Positions 1-9,803 of a stretch of 64,000 bases of DNA are shown one piece after another (within the stretch, counting starts at the first letter, position 1; each line of letters opens with the position of its first letter). The DNA is from Cylicocyclus nassatus (lineage: Eukaryota > Nematoda > Chromadorea > Rhabditida > Strongylidae). Both the position numbers and the translations under genes were made by a program. The stretch spans positions 2,030,123 through 2,094,122 of the forward strand of contig CATQJL010000112.1 in NCBI GenBank assembly GCA_958299035.1, written 5' to 3'. The notes beneath the pieces were generated by a model. That model saw only the letters and a list, made by a program, of their open reading frames with translations. It made no database searches and was not told where the DNA came from.

Positions 1-225
1 GGGCTGTAAATTTATGACAGTATTAGGAGTAGAAAACACTGGATCAATGGCACTTCTACCTTTAATTGGAATGGATACATTCTGAATAAGGTCACTGCCT
101 AGGAGAGCACCAAGGAAACGCTCCTCTTGTTTAGTCTTTAGAGGAGAAACCACGTCTATATTAGAATCACCAAGTATGACTGACTCAGCCGGAAGTGCGC
201 AAAGGTCCAGTAAAACATTAGTCAC
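1..225 (-). pseudogene. 5'-truncated non-LTR retrotransposon endonuclease fragment (runs off window)
   Basis: On the minus strand, 75 codons read without a stop from position 225 to the window edge. The peptide has the shape of an apurinic-type endonuclease C-terminal half: hydrophobic strand then ILGDSNID (family usually GDFN), a helical stretch ending LIQNVSIP, then GRSAIDPVF, matching the usual 'Q-V-pTr...-iLD' block of CR1/Jockey-like LINEs. In the family this domain nicks target DNA to prime reverse transcription. It begins abruptly at 225, where R1 repeat sequence starts a few bases later, so it is a fragment. F to S in GDFN and loss of the N-terminal half argue against activity. It is a different lineage from the RTE element at 50.8-53.7 kb. 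The clade is inference. Confidence 0.6.
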
Positions 226-227
226 TT

Positions 228-2039
228 CGACGGCACACTTTGACAATAAAGGAAAATGTGTTGATGAAAAATGCAAAAAAGTATGGTGAACATTGTTTAC
301 GTTGGAGATTAAAAAGTATAGCCTATTGGTCCATCGATTTGTGATAATTCTAATGCCATTTTCAAAAATTTTTAGATCGCACTTGCAATTGCCATACTAT
401 GGATGGGTTTACAAAGAAATTCTAAAAGCTTTTCCGTTGTGTTGCTCCTCATTGAAGTCGTTTTATACAACCTCAATTTACTTTTTTCAAAGGACTTTCA
501 AAGTTAAATCATTCTAGCGAATATTTGCAGTGCTCATATCGATGCCTATGTTTTTTGGCTCTTTGGTTGCTTTTCTCATACGTAAGAAAATGGGAATACC
601 ACTATAATTTGAAAACTATTTTTTGAGTCGCTCGTTCACGAAACTTGTTAATGTATTTACCTTCACAGCTTATTTATGTTCGATTTGTAAGCCAAAAATT
701 GTATACTTGAAATGATCTCATCCTGCACCTCCATACAAGCATGCAATTGATTTTTTCTCTTTTATAAAGATAAATGGCATATGTGAAAGCCATGATCATG
801 TCATTTTTGAATCGCAAGAAAGATTCTAGAGCCTAATCGTTTTGATTAAATGTATTTTCCTGCTATTTATTTTGGCAAACGGATATTCCATGTTGTGGTG
901 GGCCAAGAACTTTCAATTTGTTTCCCACAGGGCACATTTAACTTTCAAACCGAGAACATCTTGTCTGTTTAAGGTTTTCTTCATTTCTTTTCCTGATACG
1001 CTCTGAATGTATTCAATTAATATCACATTCTTTCAGTTACTTATTTCTTTTGGAAGTTGTGCTGATTAATCTTTGACGATCTCGATACGACGACTTTTCT
1101 TTCTCTTCCTGCAAGGAATACGCCGTAGCTGATCATTTTCGTTTGTTTCGATGATTCTCCACCTCTGTACCACAACAATTTTATGTTTACTTCCGCAAGG
1201 GTGTCCTTCGGGTTGTTTCAGACTGCCGCACTGACTGCAGCAAACTGCAGCAGACTGCAGCAGACTGCAGCAGACTGCAGCAGACTGCAGCTGACTGCAG
1301 CTGACTGCAGCTGACCGCACTGATCGCACTGGTCGCAGCCTCTTTTCTTAAAAGAAAACAACCGCGATTATCAAAACAGCGTGATTTAATCATAAGAAGA
1401 TCATAAGTTCCATCAGAATCCCTTCTCAATCAAATTTTGGCGATAGTTTTTTTGGTACGTTCGTATCTGTTCTAATTCCTCCTATCATTGCATATACTGT
1501 TTTGTAACATTCTAAACCGTGTTGTCTTTTGCTTTTACGTATATATTGTTGTTGTTTGTTTAAAAAACAACTATTTATCCTCTCCGCCTGCATGCTACAG
1601 CCGCTGCGGTCGTTGCGGTCAGTGCGGTCAGCTGCAGTCTGCTGCAGTCTACTGCAGTCTGCTGCAGTCAGTGCAGTCAGCTGCAGTCTGCTGCAGTCTG
1701 CTGCGGTCAGTGCAGACTGCTGCAGTCAGTGCGGCAGTATGAAACAACCCTTCAATCGGTCGCATCCGCATGGACGCCAGCAGGCGGGGTTACATTCCAA
1801 AAACGCTTATGTGTGACCATTGTTCATGGAATGGGTAAGCCATCTATAATGACTGTAACTTACCTGCTATTTACCCAGCTTTACTTCGCTACTCTTACTT
1901 TTTGTAGATACGACTTCACCGACTAAGCACCAGGTGTAATTGCACCAATTTTGAAATAATGTAGCAAACCCAGTGATCGCAATTAATTGTAGAAACAGCA
2001 GAGAATGATGAGAAGCACAAGGTGCAAAAGGTTTCTCCT
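228..2039. repeat. Dispersed repeat family R1, copy 1 (interrupted)
   Basis: Patchily but clearly homologous, same orientation, to 55621-57173. Shared blocks include the start (GACGGCACACTT...GACAATAAA), 541-770 (GTTTTTTGGCT... and AGCTTATTTATGTTCG), 1060-1200 (GATCATTTTCGTTTGTTTCG) and 1775-2039 (ACGCCAGCAGGCGGGG onward), the last almost identical. The minus strand of the third block keeps a peptide in both copies (VQRWRIIETNEND then IPCRK), suggesting a worn coding segment of an unidentified element. Copy 1 carries a 541-bp insertion at 1210-1750 that copy 2 lacks. I cannot assign R1 to a transposon class; no convincing terminal repeats were seen. Confidence 0.7.
1210..1750. mobile_element. 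CTGCAG-rich inverted-repeat MITE, Harbinger-like ends
   Basis: The element begins GGGTTGTTTCAGACTGCCG and ends with the inverse of GGGTTGTTTCATACTGCCG. TTC lies on both sides (1207-1209 and 1751-1753). Copy 2 of R1 reads GGTGACTTCAAACG at the matching point with no insertion, so both borders and the 3-bp duplication are fixed by an empty site. Subterminal regions (about 1230-1335 and 1600-1738) are arrays of CTGCAG/GCAGACT units in opposite orientation, so the whole element can fold back. The ~250-bp core (1340-1590) has no credible ORF. GGG-plus-TGTTT tips and a 3-bp duplication recall PIF/Harbinger, but that family prefers TWA targets and this is TTC. CACTA-like is an alternative. Confidence 0.75.
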
Positions 2040-2697
2040 TGCCTTCTCGAAGTTTGAAAAGCTCAGTTTGCTCCGGAACTTTCCCCTCGATTGTCTGGGA
2101 ATGACTTCATCGCGTACTGTAGGCGTAGACCCCGTGTGAAAAAGTATATCCTACGGACCTGCTTTCACTTGAATGAAGGTGCTTTTGGCGTTGAATTAAC
2201 GACCTTTTCTTGTGTGCAATGGTCAAGCCGTTACAAGCGGTTCCTTACGCTGCGCATTTCGATTTCGATCGCTTCATGGCCACTTACCCTTGTTGCGCAA
2301 TTCGTTATTCACTCAACCTGCTTAAAGGTAAGGGCAAATTATGACCAGCAACTATCTAGTCGTTGCTTGTTAGTTACCCTGCTCACATAAAAAGATATAC
2401 ATTATTTGTGAGCAGACCTTCCTTTCTAAGTAACCGCTTGAAATTTTTGGTACGCCTGCCAGGATTCTTTTCTTTGTCGAAAGTCTGTATAAAATAGAAA
2501 AGTCTAGGCTACCACATCCAAAAATCCTGACTACCCTCATCTGGCATTTGAGTCTAAGCTACTAACCTTGAAAAAGTCCAGGTCATCCTTACCTGACTTT
2601 TTCACCTACATCGACTATGTCTTTGTCGAGATTCTCTAAGAACCGACTATCACGCTGCTATACCTGGCAATTGTCTCACTTTATAGCTGCAGATATA
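2040..2697. other. No gene seen; anonymous AT-rich DNA
   Basis: I see no splice-bounded coding segment, no strong inverted repeat and no copy elsewhere in the window. The open frame across 2091-2390 has no supporting features. Confidence 0.5.
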
Positions 2698-3351
2698 CAG
2701 GGTGTCCTAAAAGTATGTATGCACTGTTTGATCATTAATATCTCTCTTCCCAAGAAATCTTTTGCCTTGCTTTGGGAACCGTTTTGTAGACCTGGCTTCA
2801 ACTTAGATTTGCAGTAAAAAACGATTCACCCACCTCTCTTCATTACTGTAGAATTACGGTGTAAACTTCAAAGAGGGTTTTGAGCCATAAAAGGCCATAT
2901 TTTGCTTCAGAAAGGAAACAAAACAGCCTGAAAACTGTTGCACTAGGCTAATTAGAGTTGTTGATTCTAACTGTAAAGTTCCCAACTTTTTATGACGCTT
3001 CATTGAAGAGTTATGCCGGGTAAGAGCTAGCGGCCCGGTTACACCGTTTAGAAAGCTTCGCAATCTTGTGAATAGTTGAGTATTGAACTCAGCGTCCATA
3101 AAAACCCTATTATACAAATTTTCACATTTTTTTTGAAAAATTTTGAAACGGCAGCTTTCTCCACATTGACACATATGTTTCAAGTTTCTACCGTAATCCT
3201 ACAGTAATGAAGAGAGATGGATGATTCGTTCTATACTGCAAATCTAAGTTGAAGCCAACTCTACAAGGCGGTACCTGAAGTAAGGCAAAACACTTTTTGG
3301 GGAGAGAGATATTAACGATCAAACAGTGCATACATACTTTTGGGACACCTG
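2698..3351. mobile_element. Nonautonomous Tc1/mariner-like element, family M1
   Basis: The left end is CAGGGTGTCCTAAAAGTATG after TA (2696-2697); the right end is the inverse with GGGACACCTG followed by TA (3352-3353). Terminal inverted repeats run about 185 bp (2698-2880 and 3170-3351) and include the landmarks TTCAACTTAGATTTGCAGT and CTTCATTACTGTA. The ~290-bp centre has no transposase. The right tip has lost one C compared with the second family member, whose end at 17299 reads GGGACACCCTG. TA duplication and the tip sequence are typical of Tc1/mariner. It would need a transposase supplied elsewhere. Confidence 0.8.
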
Positions 3352-4539
3352 TATGTATATAACATCAATAAGCACACACTGCTAATAAGCAAGGAATTGC
3401 AATTAATCAACAGCGCACTCACGCTGAAATAAATAGTGAAGGGGGATGCTCAATCAAACTAAGCAGCGAGTTGCAAAGCTACCACAAAAGCGCTCTTGCT
3501 GAAATAAGTAAGCAAACGAAAGATGGCGTTTTTCTTTCACAAAAAACCAATAATAGTGCTCGACATGGGGACACTGCTTGATAAGACGACCATTTTGAAG
3601 AGGTATTATTATGCGGAAATGAACTAAACAGATCGACTAATTGAATAATGTTGTAGATTCAATCAGCGGAGGGATAAAGCTCATAAAACCGCGCAGAGAT
3701 TTAGTTTCGATGAACTCAAAATGAAAGGAATCGCAAAAAAAACTCGTGGGTGAATTTAAAAAATCGACAAATAAGATCAGATCATTGGAAAATCGCTGCA
3801 GATGACATGATGTACGTGCTAGAAGCACGACTGAGAGCCTTAAAAGAGAGGAGAATACTATTTAGATAGGCCAATTAACACTGAAACGGTGTGAATACCT
3901 AGTGAAATAGCAGTAAAAGGTATAAGGAGCGGAGGGAAAAGAGAACTTTCCCTCAGTGCAACCGAAGGTCTGTTCAAAGACATGTCAGTAAATAATGTCA
4001 CAGATTCAAAAGACTTAATATTTGGACTTGAAGCCAAAGCAACCTAAGGTGCTGATGTTGAAGGCGATGAAGAGGAGCTCCCAGAATTTTGAGCTTCTTA
4101 CATCTTGATGCTGAAAACAGCCCAAAATTCTGGGAACTCCTCTACCAAAACTCGGGGCAGTTGGAAACGGTCAAGCTGGATATCATTTTTGGGGATAAGC
4201 AAACAGGACATACAGCTTTTTAGTGAGGTCTGGAATAATGATCTCGTAATGCGTCAATTTGGCACATGTTTTAGAAGATTTCTCAAGTCGTATTGACCAG
4301 CTAACAGCCGCAGTCAGCTTCAACAAAGCAGTGCAAGATGGAAGGGTTGACGCAGGGTCTGCCACATTATTCTGATCTCATCGTTAACTTTCAGCCGTCG
4401 GATATTGTTCACAAAGGGTGGTTAAAGTATGAATATGGTAAACAGGTTCGTAACTCTTCTATTTTTATCGCATCTATTTGACCCATTATTGTCTCAGCAT
4501 CATGTGAATGAAGCTGGCGTTTGCAGCATTTTGGATAAT
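3352..4539. other. No gene seen; anonymous DNA with one short hairpin
   Basis: Short open frames on both strands have no supporting splice sites or homology. A 71-base hairpin lies at 4072-4142. A weak copy of a recurring GGTCAAGCTGGATATC segment at about 4155-4200 resembles 6520-6570 and the start of the hAT-like elements, so this is probably eroded transposon sequence. Confidence 0.5.
4072..4142. repeat. Short inverted repeat / hairpin
   Basis: GAGGAGCTCCCAGAATTTTG pairs with CAAAATTCTGGGAACTCCTC at one mismatch, leaving a ~31-base loop. The size would fit a small RNA precursor, but nothing else supports transcription. It may equally be a scrap of a foldback transposon. Confidence 0.5.
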
Positions 4540-4565
4540 CCCGGCATAGCGCCCGGTATACTTGG

Positions 4566-4830
4566 GTAATTCGAAAATTTTTCATCGAATGAATGAATGT
4601 CAAATAAATTCGAGAAGGGAAAATTTCGAATAAGCGAAGATAGAATAGATTTGAAAATAAAAATTCTCGAATAAACGAATATCGAGTAAATTCGAGGTTC
4701 AAAAATTCTCGAATCAATGAATTAAACGGAAAAATAAAAATATCGAATGAATGAATATCGAATACATTCGAGAATTGGAAGTCGAATTTCGAATACATAT
4801 TCGAATTATTTATCGAATAACTAGAGCAAC
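4566..4830. repeat. Low-complexity TTCGAATA-type array, left arm
   Basis: Irregular repeats of ATTCGA, CGAATGAATGA and CGAATAAA dominate. TTCGAA is self-complementary, so each unit is a small dyad. The inverse arm lies at 6180-6500. Confidence 0.7.
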
Positions 4831-4872
4831 CAGATCTCAAACTTGCCGACATATCTGGCTGAACCCGAAGTA

Positions 4873-5153
4873 ACCTCGTATCCCCTATACCAAGTCCTAG
4901 CTCAGAATTTTCCAAAAATCGCTGAAATAGAGAAAATAGATTTCGGTTTTAATCAGCATCCTCTACCCCCTGTACCAGATCCCAACCTCGTAGCTCAAGA
5001 TTTTCCAAAAGTCGACAAAATCGATAAAGTAAATTATTATTCATACTCGGCACCCTCATTTACCCCCTTGTACCAACTCCCAGTCCCGCAGCTAGAATTT
5101 CTTCAAAGATCGATAAAGTAAGTTTTTATCCATAATCAGCACCCTCGCTCACC
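4873..5153 (+). repeat. Three tandem ~96-bp units related to a retrotransposon 3' region
   Basis: Three head-to-tail units each carry CCCC-TGTACCA, CCCA-CTCGTAGCTCA, TTTTCCAAAA and GATAAAGTAA landmarks. The same landmarks, in the same order, occur once at 60728-60800 ahead of a non-LTR style tail. Because 96 is divisible by three, the frame 4843-5121 stays open and shows a ~32-residue peptide repeat; I take that as a consequence of the repeat, not a gene. Confidence 0.65.
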
Positions 5154-5230
5154 CCCTTGTGTGGTATAAGCTAGTCCTGGACGAAGGCATGTGGTTTATT
5201 CCGCGAAGCGAGCACGAATGCCCTTATAGC

Positions 5231-5502
5231 CAGGACTCGGCACAGTTGGCTTGTAAGCAAGCTGGGTATCGTTTTTGTGACAAAAAGCAAAGGGGGCTTC
5301 GTTTTTGTGAGCGAAGAGAGACGCAAAACTGGCGACGACGTTTTTTTTAGTCGACGTTTCGTTTTTTGGCGGATTTTGGGGACGTTTTCAGGTTTTTGAG
5401 GAAATTTGGTTGAGGGTCAAAGGGGACTTCGTAAAAAGTCCCAAAAGCCAAGGGGGACTTCGTTTTTTCCATTTTCATCTAGCCACTTCGTGCCGAGCCC
5501 TG
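5231..5502. mobile_element. hAT-like MITE with 8-bp target duplication
   Basis: The left tip CAGGACTCGGCACAG and right tip CGTGCCGAGCCCTG are inverse repeats. Flanks are CTTATAGC (5223-5230) and CCTATAGC (5503-5510), an 8-bp duplication with one change. Tips starting CAG with 8-bp duplications are characteristic of hAT elements. The 272-bp interior is noncoding, with repeated AAAGGGGACTTCGT modules. The same internal sequence (AAAAAGCAAAGGG...) occurs in the element at 56209-56425. Confidence 0.75.
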
Positions 5503-6179
5503 CCTATAGCCCCGGGCATAATGCAGGCATTTCACTGGCGACGTGGTTTGGCAATAGTCAAATTGTTCAGAACATATTCTAAAAGTACAGAATGCAGGGC
5601 AATTATCGTTTTAGTAAGTTGTACAATTTCGCTAAACATTTTAGGTAAGCTAGCGTTACATTTGAAGACATCTCGTAACTGGCAAGTCGCGTACGGCGAT
5701 CTGAACCGTCTAATTCTCCACTATAACTGCGACGTCCTTTACTCATAATACACCAATTCGCAAAAAATCTTTAAGGTATATAGCGAATAGAGGCAGCTGG
5801 GCAATATAACTTATGCGAGCAAGAGTGCTCACTAATGTAGGCTTTGCGTACCACAAGAATGAGCAATGCAAAGAGAGAAAAACAGGCATTTCAAAACACT
5901 TCCAATATATGAACTCGGAACATGAGCTTAAATTTGATAGCTTCTTTACTGATTTGATGCCAATAGCAGCGCGAACAATCTCATTGATCGAAAAAGCATT
6001 AATTAAAATCCACATATGATTTTTCTCCTGCCAAGTAGTCGGAAGGATGCGACCCTCCACACAGTTCAAAGGTCATAACGGTTGCAAAAGATGCATTACC
6101 GAGTTTTGCGAAAAAAAATACGCGGACGAAGTGAGCTTGATACTCAGCAGTTGGCTCTGCAACAAAGTCGAATAATCTG

Positions 6180-6500
6180 AATACGGAGTTCATTCGAATA
6201 CAAATTCGAATAAACATTCGAATAAAACATTCGAATAAAATCTATTCGAAACCCGTTTTTTAATGTTTCGAGTTTTCGAATAATATTGGAATCCTCGTTT
6301 TTGTATTATTCGAGTTTTCGAATTTTATTCGAAACTCTGTTTTTTGATTATTCGAGTTTCAAATTTTATTCGGAACCCCGTTTTCTCAATTATTCGAGTT
6401 TCGAGTATTATTCGAGAATGGAAGAACTCCGAATATCGAATTTAGAATACGAATATATTCGAATGTTTTATTCGAATGATCGAATTTCTATTCGATTCGG
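6180..6500. repeat. Low-complexity TTCGAATA-type array, right arm
   Basis: ATTCGAATAAA units give way to repeated CGAGTTTTCGAAT and CCCGTTTTTTAAT modules, the inverse of the array at 4566-4830. Confidence 0.7.
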
Positions 6501-6523
6501 ACCCAAGTGTAGGGCCCGGCACA

Positions 6524-7425
6524 GCTTGGACCGGGTCAAGCTAGATATCGTTTCTGGGGAAAAAGAGAGGTCGGAGAAGGGCATGTAACCGGTATGTTTT
6601 ACCACAAGCAAATAAAAGCGTTCTTACACCAGACTTGGTGTGCGCATACGCTTGAAAGCACTCGAACTATGGCTTAAATATAAAAACTTACGTGAATGAA
6701 AGGTGATGAACTTTTTGCCGATATGGAACATTTCAGCGGATCTCATCCGCGCCGGAACCGTCCCTTCCCTTACATGATTTTTCATTTTTTGCACTTATTG
6801 CACCTTCACCATGAAAGTGTTTGTGCGAGCAAGAAACTGTTTTATATTGTTCACTTTGGAGTTTTTTATAGCCCTCAAATAATTTTCATTGACTATTATT
6901 TCTTGCATCTGTCATCATTCACAGGGGAGGTGAAGGGGGAGATGGCTAGAGTGGGAAGAGGAGAGGAAAAGAGGGAACTGAGTGAGGAAATGTGGAGGGG
7001 AGGAGATAAATGCTAGACCGGTAGGTTCAGGCTTCGACCATGGAGCAAAACGCGTCTGGTATATGATGCGGAAAGTAAAAAAGTAAACCTTTCTAACTTT
7101 TTTGTCTGTATAGTAGTAAAAGTGGGGTTTTTAGCCTTACACTTTCTATTCTGGAGTGAGCGACAGCAATTAAAGTGAGAAGTAGAGGGGAGGGTGGTAG
7201 AGGTCAAAGGAGACTATGTAAGAATTTCTCAAAATCAAGGAAGCTTTGTTTCAAGATTTTTCTGATTCCAGCTGGAGCAGATTGCCCGCTTTGATTTGAA
7301 GACCAACTCGACTGTACTTCATCGTGTCTTTGATGAGTTATGGGATTCTGTAGCAACTCTGAATTCACTGCTGTACTCAACCTTGAAGTTATAAGAATCA
7401 ATAAGATAAAGCACTTCATGAAAAG
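6524..7425. other. No gene seen; 3' flank of the gene at 7462-8161
   Basis: Contains a purine-rich stretch (about 6925-7012, GGGAGGTGAAGGGGG-like) and otherwise anonymous sequence. No splice-bounded coding sequence was recognised. Confidence 0.5.
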
Positions 7426-7431
7426 TTTATT
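7426..7431 (-). promoter_or_regulatory. Polyadenylation signal AATAAA
   Basis: A perfect AATAAA on the minus strand, 31 bases past the TAA of the gene at 7462-8161. The position fits the short 3' UTRs usual in nematodes. Confidence 0.75.
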
Positions 7432-7461
7432 GCTCGCTCGATCTGGTACAGTAGCGCACAC

Positions 7462-8161
7462 TTAAGCTTCAACGGATACTGCATCTGAAAATTCGAGATA
7501 ATCGTGGAAGCGAGATATGATCGCCTCGACCACTAACCCAGTTTTGCTGGCATAGGCTTCATAGGTTCTGGTAAGTTCTTCGGACCAAAAGACTTTTTCT
7601 TGAAGAATTTTCTCTCTTTTTTTCCCTTTTGCCATCCACGACTGAGTTTCCTGTTTCGACGGAAACCGAGAGATCCCATCTTTCTTTTAGGACCATTTCT
7701 GTTTCCACGTTTTGGTTTCCGAACAACTTTCTTAAAGATGGTCTTCAGAACCTTGTAAACCTGGAAAGGTATGGGTCACTTAGATTTTGGATTCGCGACA
7801 TACTCACCTTTGGATTCTCCTCTCTCAGCTTGCGGAGCGCTTCAATTTTTTCCTTGCGGCTGCCCAGTGCCTGGATTTGCTCTCTTTTCTTCTCGACTTC
7901 CGCCTGGAATTCCATTGAAATAGTGAGCATAAAGAATTCCAGCCTTCGATCAAAGCTTGCCTTTTCCTCCTCACTGAGATTGTCAATTCCTTTGACTGGA
8001 ACAGCCTCGGCCTGAAACATACATTAGTCTCTTAATAAAAAAGGAGGGTCAGCATCTGTACTTGCCTTTTTGTCCTCGGGAAGAGCCTGAGGAGGCTGAG
8101 GAGCAGGTTCCTCGCAAAGTGCGAAACCGAGAAGGGCGACAAACACGAGAATGGTGTTCAT
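7462..8161 (-). CDS. Small secreted, strongly basic protein (four exons, 181 aa)
   Basis: Exons on the minus strand: 8161-8066, 8011-7808, 7760-7538 and 7484-7462, joined in frame with introns of 54, 47 and 53 nt. Residues 1-16 (MNTILVFVALLGFALC) form a signal peptide, followed by a Pro/Gln/Glu-rich linker. Residues ~40-110 are charged and helical with a heptad feel (EVEKKREQIQALGSRKEKIEALRKL). Residues ~110-165 are very rich in Lys/Arg, and the tail is acidic (DAVSVEA). Intron 1 is GC-AG with donor AAG|GCAAGTA; the only nearby GT shifts the frame. Intron 2 is GTGAGT...TTTCCAG; intron 3 is GTTAGT...TTTTCAG. Skipping intron 3 would end the protein seven residues earlier, also possible. The helical part ending EALRKLREENPKVY loosely recalls the C-terminal part of SXP/RAL-2 (DUF148) secreted nematode proteins; this is a weak resemblance. 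TATA-like site, trans-splice-like acceptor and AATAAA frame it as a complete gene. Confidence 0.85.
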
Positions 8162-8162
8162 T

Positions 8163-8172
8163 CTAAAAGTTA
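8163..8172 (-). promoter_or_regulatory. Likely spliced-leader acceptor just upstream of the ATG
   Basis: On the minus strand the sequence reads TAACTTTTAG|A|ATG, an acceptor one base before the start codon with no donor nearby upstream. In nematodes this arrangement is typical of SL trans-splicing. It also supports the chosen start at 8161. Confidence 0.6.
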
Positions 8173-8252
8173 TTTCATAAGACAACAAAATACTACAAAT
8201 GATATGTATATGAGAGAATTGCGAAAGAAGCTGATGTTATGTGCGATTAGCA

Positions 8253-8265
8253 CCGGGCTTATATG
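8253..8265 (-). promoter_or_regulatory. TATA-like promoter element
   Basis: CATATAAGCCCGG on the minus strand, about 92 bases before the ATG of the secreted-protein gene. Position and sequence suit a TATA box for a small secreted-protein gene; there is no further support. Confidence 0.4.
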
Positions 8266-8269
8266 GGTC

Positions 8270-8920
8270 TTCCAGATCCAGACCCTCACATTTTTTCAAT
8301 ACCGATGAAAATAATTGTGAGAAAATGAGCCATCAACTACAGACGAAGACAGTTTTGATGCTCGAAATGCTTGGTTTATCCGACGTACGTCGTGAAATAC
8401 GCCTGGTTTTCTTAAAAAAAATTCGAGTTTATAGCTGTGTTTCCCATTGACTGTAATTTATTCCTGTAATTCCATAGCATAGCTATCGTTGGAAATTGCA
8501 GAATTTCGTGACCAAAAAATGATATGTGGTATCTGGTGTTGATCCTAAAAAGCAGGGGTGGGGTCGGGGCATACTGCATATTCCACGGAAATAGAGTAAA
8601 TAGAGGCAATTTGCTCAATCTAGACGGACTTATTTAAGAGCAGCAGCACGTAAATGGTGTTTGCAAAGTTTCAAGTCTCAAATACTTTCAATGCGAATCT
8701 TGCTTGGTTTTTTTTGAATTTTCTGAACTTACAGGCGATTAAATCAACAAAGAAAAAAATATTTTTTTTTGGAAGATACTGAAAAAAAATTGGGAGGAAC
8801 CCTTTTTCGGATAGGAGGCATTGATCTGAGGAGGCAAGTGCGTTATTTAATTTATCATATTTTTTCAACGCCAAAAAAAACTAGAACACCTTTATTGATA
8901 CTACCAGATGTCCTACAGTA
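8270..8920. other. No gene seen; upstream flank
   Basis: AT-rich sequence with several A/T homopolymer tracts around 8700-8880. The open frames here are short and unsupported. Confidence 0.5.
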
Positions 8921-9062
8921 CCATCGCCGCCGGCCGCCGCCTTTAAAAACAGCGGATTAAGCTCGATATTGCGCCGCAAACGCAACAGCATAACTTCCTA
9001 AAAAATCATTTTCAAGCAGAAAGAGACACATATTCGGAATCAGCGTCCTTCGCCTCTATCTA
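8921..9062 (-). repeat. Dispersed repeat R2, copy 1 (split by a mariner-like insertion)
   Basis: Inverted copy of 16087-16233: shared CATCGCCGCC, AAAAACAGCGG, TTAAGCTCGATATTGCG, GCATAACTTCCT, AAATCATTTTCAAGCAGA and ATTCGGAATCAGCGTCCTTCG. In copy 2 the sequence continues straight through TCTATCTAATACCATA. Here it stops at TCTATCTA and resumes as TAATACCATA at 10183, bracketing the element at 9063-10182. Confidence 0.75.
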
Positions 9063-9432
9063 CCAGGTTGTCCCATAAGTTCCGTCCATTTTGAATTTCA
9101 ACCGCAATAAATCACATACTTCCTAGTTGCCAATAGTCTTCAAAGTACTTCGATAGAGTAAAGCAAGCTCTACAAGAAGGCATTATTGCTTTTGCAACAG
9201 CTTTAATTCAGCTCGAGATTGAAGCCAGAAACCAAAAAGATTCAACCGCCTGAAAAATCAAGAAAAAGTCCGTCGAAAAAAATCTTAGAAAATTTCTAAC
9301 TTGCTCACGCATACACTTACCATATAAGTCATTTATATGTACCATTTCTGTGTTTTTTACTCATCTAGAAGTTGAAAAGGGAGGATTTTTGGCGAAGTGA
9401 TGCGCTGGTGTTCCTACATAGTTAATTGCATA

Positions 9433-9638
9433 CTACCCTATTTTCAGGTGTATAAGCCGCAACCTTTTTGCTCTAGACGCGAGCAGACCCAGGCGTGCCG
9501 CCGCGCATATGTCTCGCGAAGCGGTCGCCTTATCGCATACTGCTCTCACTTAACGCGCTCCATGATGACAGTCAGCCTTTTGGCGTGTTCGCCTTTAGAG
9601 TGAAAAGGGTGCGGCTTATACACCTGAAAATAGGGTAG
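9433..9638. mobile_element. Nested 206-bp inverted-repeat element
   Basis: Starts CTACCCTATTTTCAGGTGTA and ends with its inverse. The outer ~35 bp (through AAGCCGCA) match closely. The interior is GC-richer than the surroundings (CGAGCAGACCCAGGCG, CGAAGCGGTCGCC) and has no credible gene. It abuts the next unit without spacer. Confidence 0.65.
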
Positions 9639-9803
9639 AACCCTGTAGAAGTACATACGTAAAGTTCCAGCTTGCTACGGGCTTTGATTCCCTAGAAATA
9701 TCCAATGAAGCTACCCTTAGTCAGGTCTGTCACGCTAAAGTTATTTCTCGAAAACTGAAGCCTGTAGTAAGCTGAAAATTTACGTATATACTTCTACAGG
9801 GTT
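9639..9803. mobile_element. Nested 165-bp inverted-repeat element
   Basis: AACCCTGTAGAAGTACATAC at the left end is matched by its inverse GTATATACTTCTACAGGGTT at the right. The interior ends ...AGCTTGCTACGGGC and AGCCTGTAGTAAGCT continue the pairing loosely. Noncoding. It may be a separate insertion or half of a compound element with 9433-9638. Confidence 0.6.

Larger units (their letters stand above)
4540..6523. mobile_element. Large inverted-repeat element with TTCGAATA-rich arms
   Basis: The left border has GCGCCCGGTATACTTGGGT (4550-4568); the right border has the inverse, ACCCAAGTGTAGGGCCCGGC (6501-6520). Both are followed inward by about 270-330 bp of degenerate TTCGAATA/ATTCGAG repeats (4566-4830 and 6180-6500). 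The paired GGGCCCGGC/ACTTGGGT ends plus TTCGAA arms suggest one DNA transposon, probably hAT-like. I could not see a clean target duplication, so the exact outer borders are uncertain. The interior holds a tandem triplication (4873-5153), a nested MITE (5231-5502) and anonymous sequence. The long open frame in the left arm and those at 5743-6217 have no conserved motif I recognise. Confidence 0.55.

Noticed and set aside
1066..1816. Open frames rich in Ala/Val/Cys/Ser/Leu over the CTGCAG tracts
   Set aside because: Translations of CTGCAG repeats in several frames on both strands; part of a noncoding inverted-repeat element.
4843..5121. Proline-rich repeat protein
   Set aside because: The ~32-residue periodicity follows from a 96-bp tandem of a noncoding retro-element segment.
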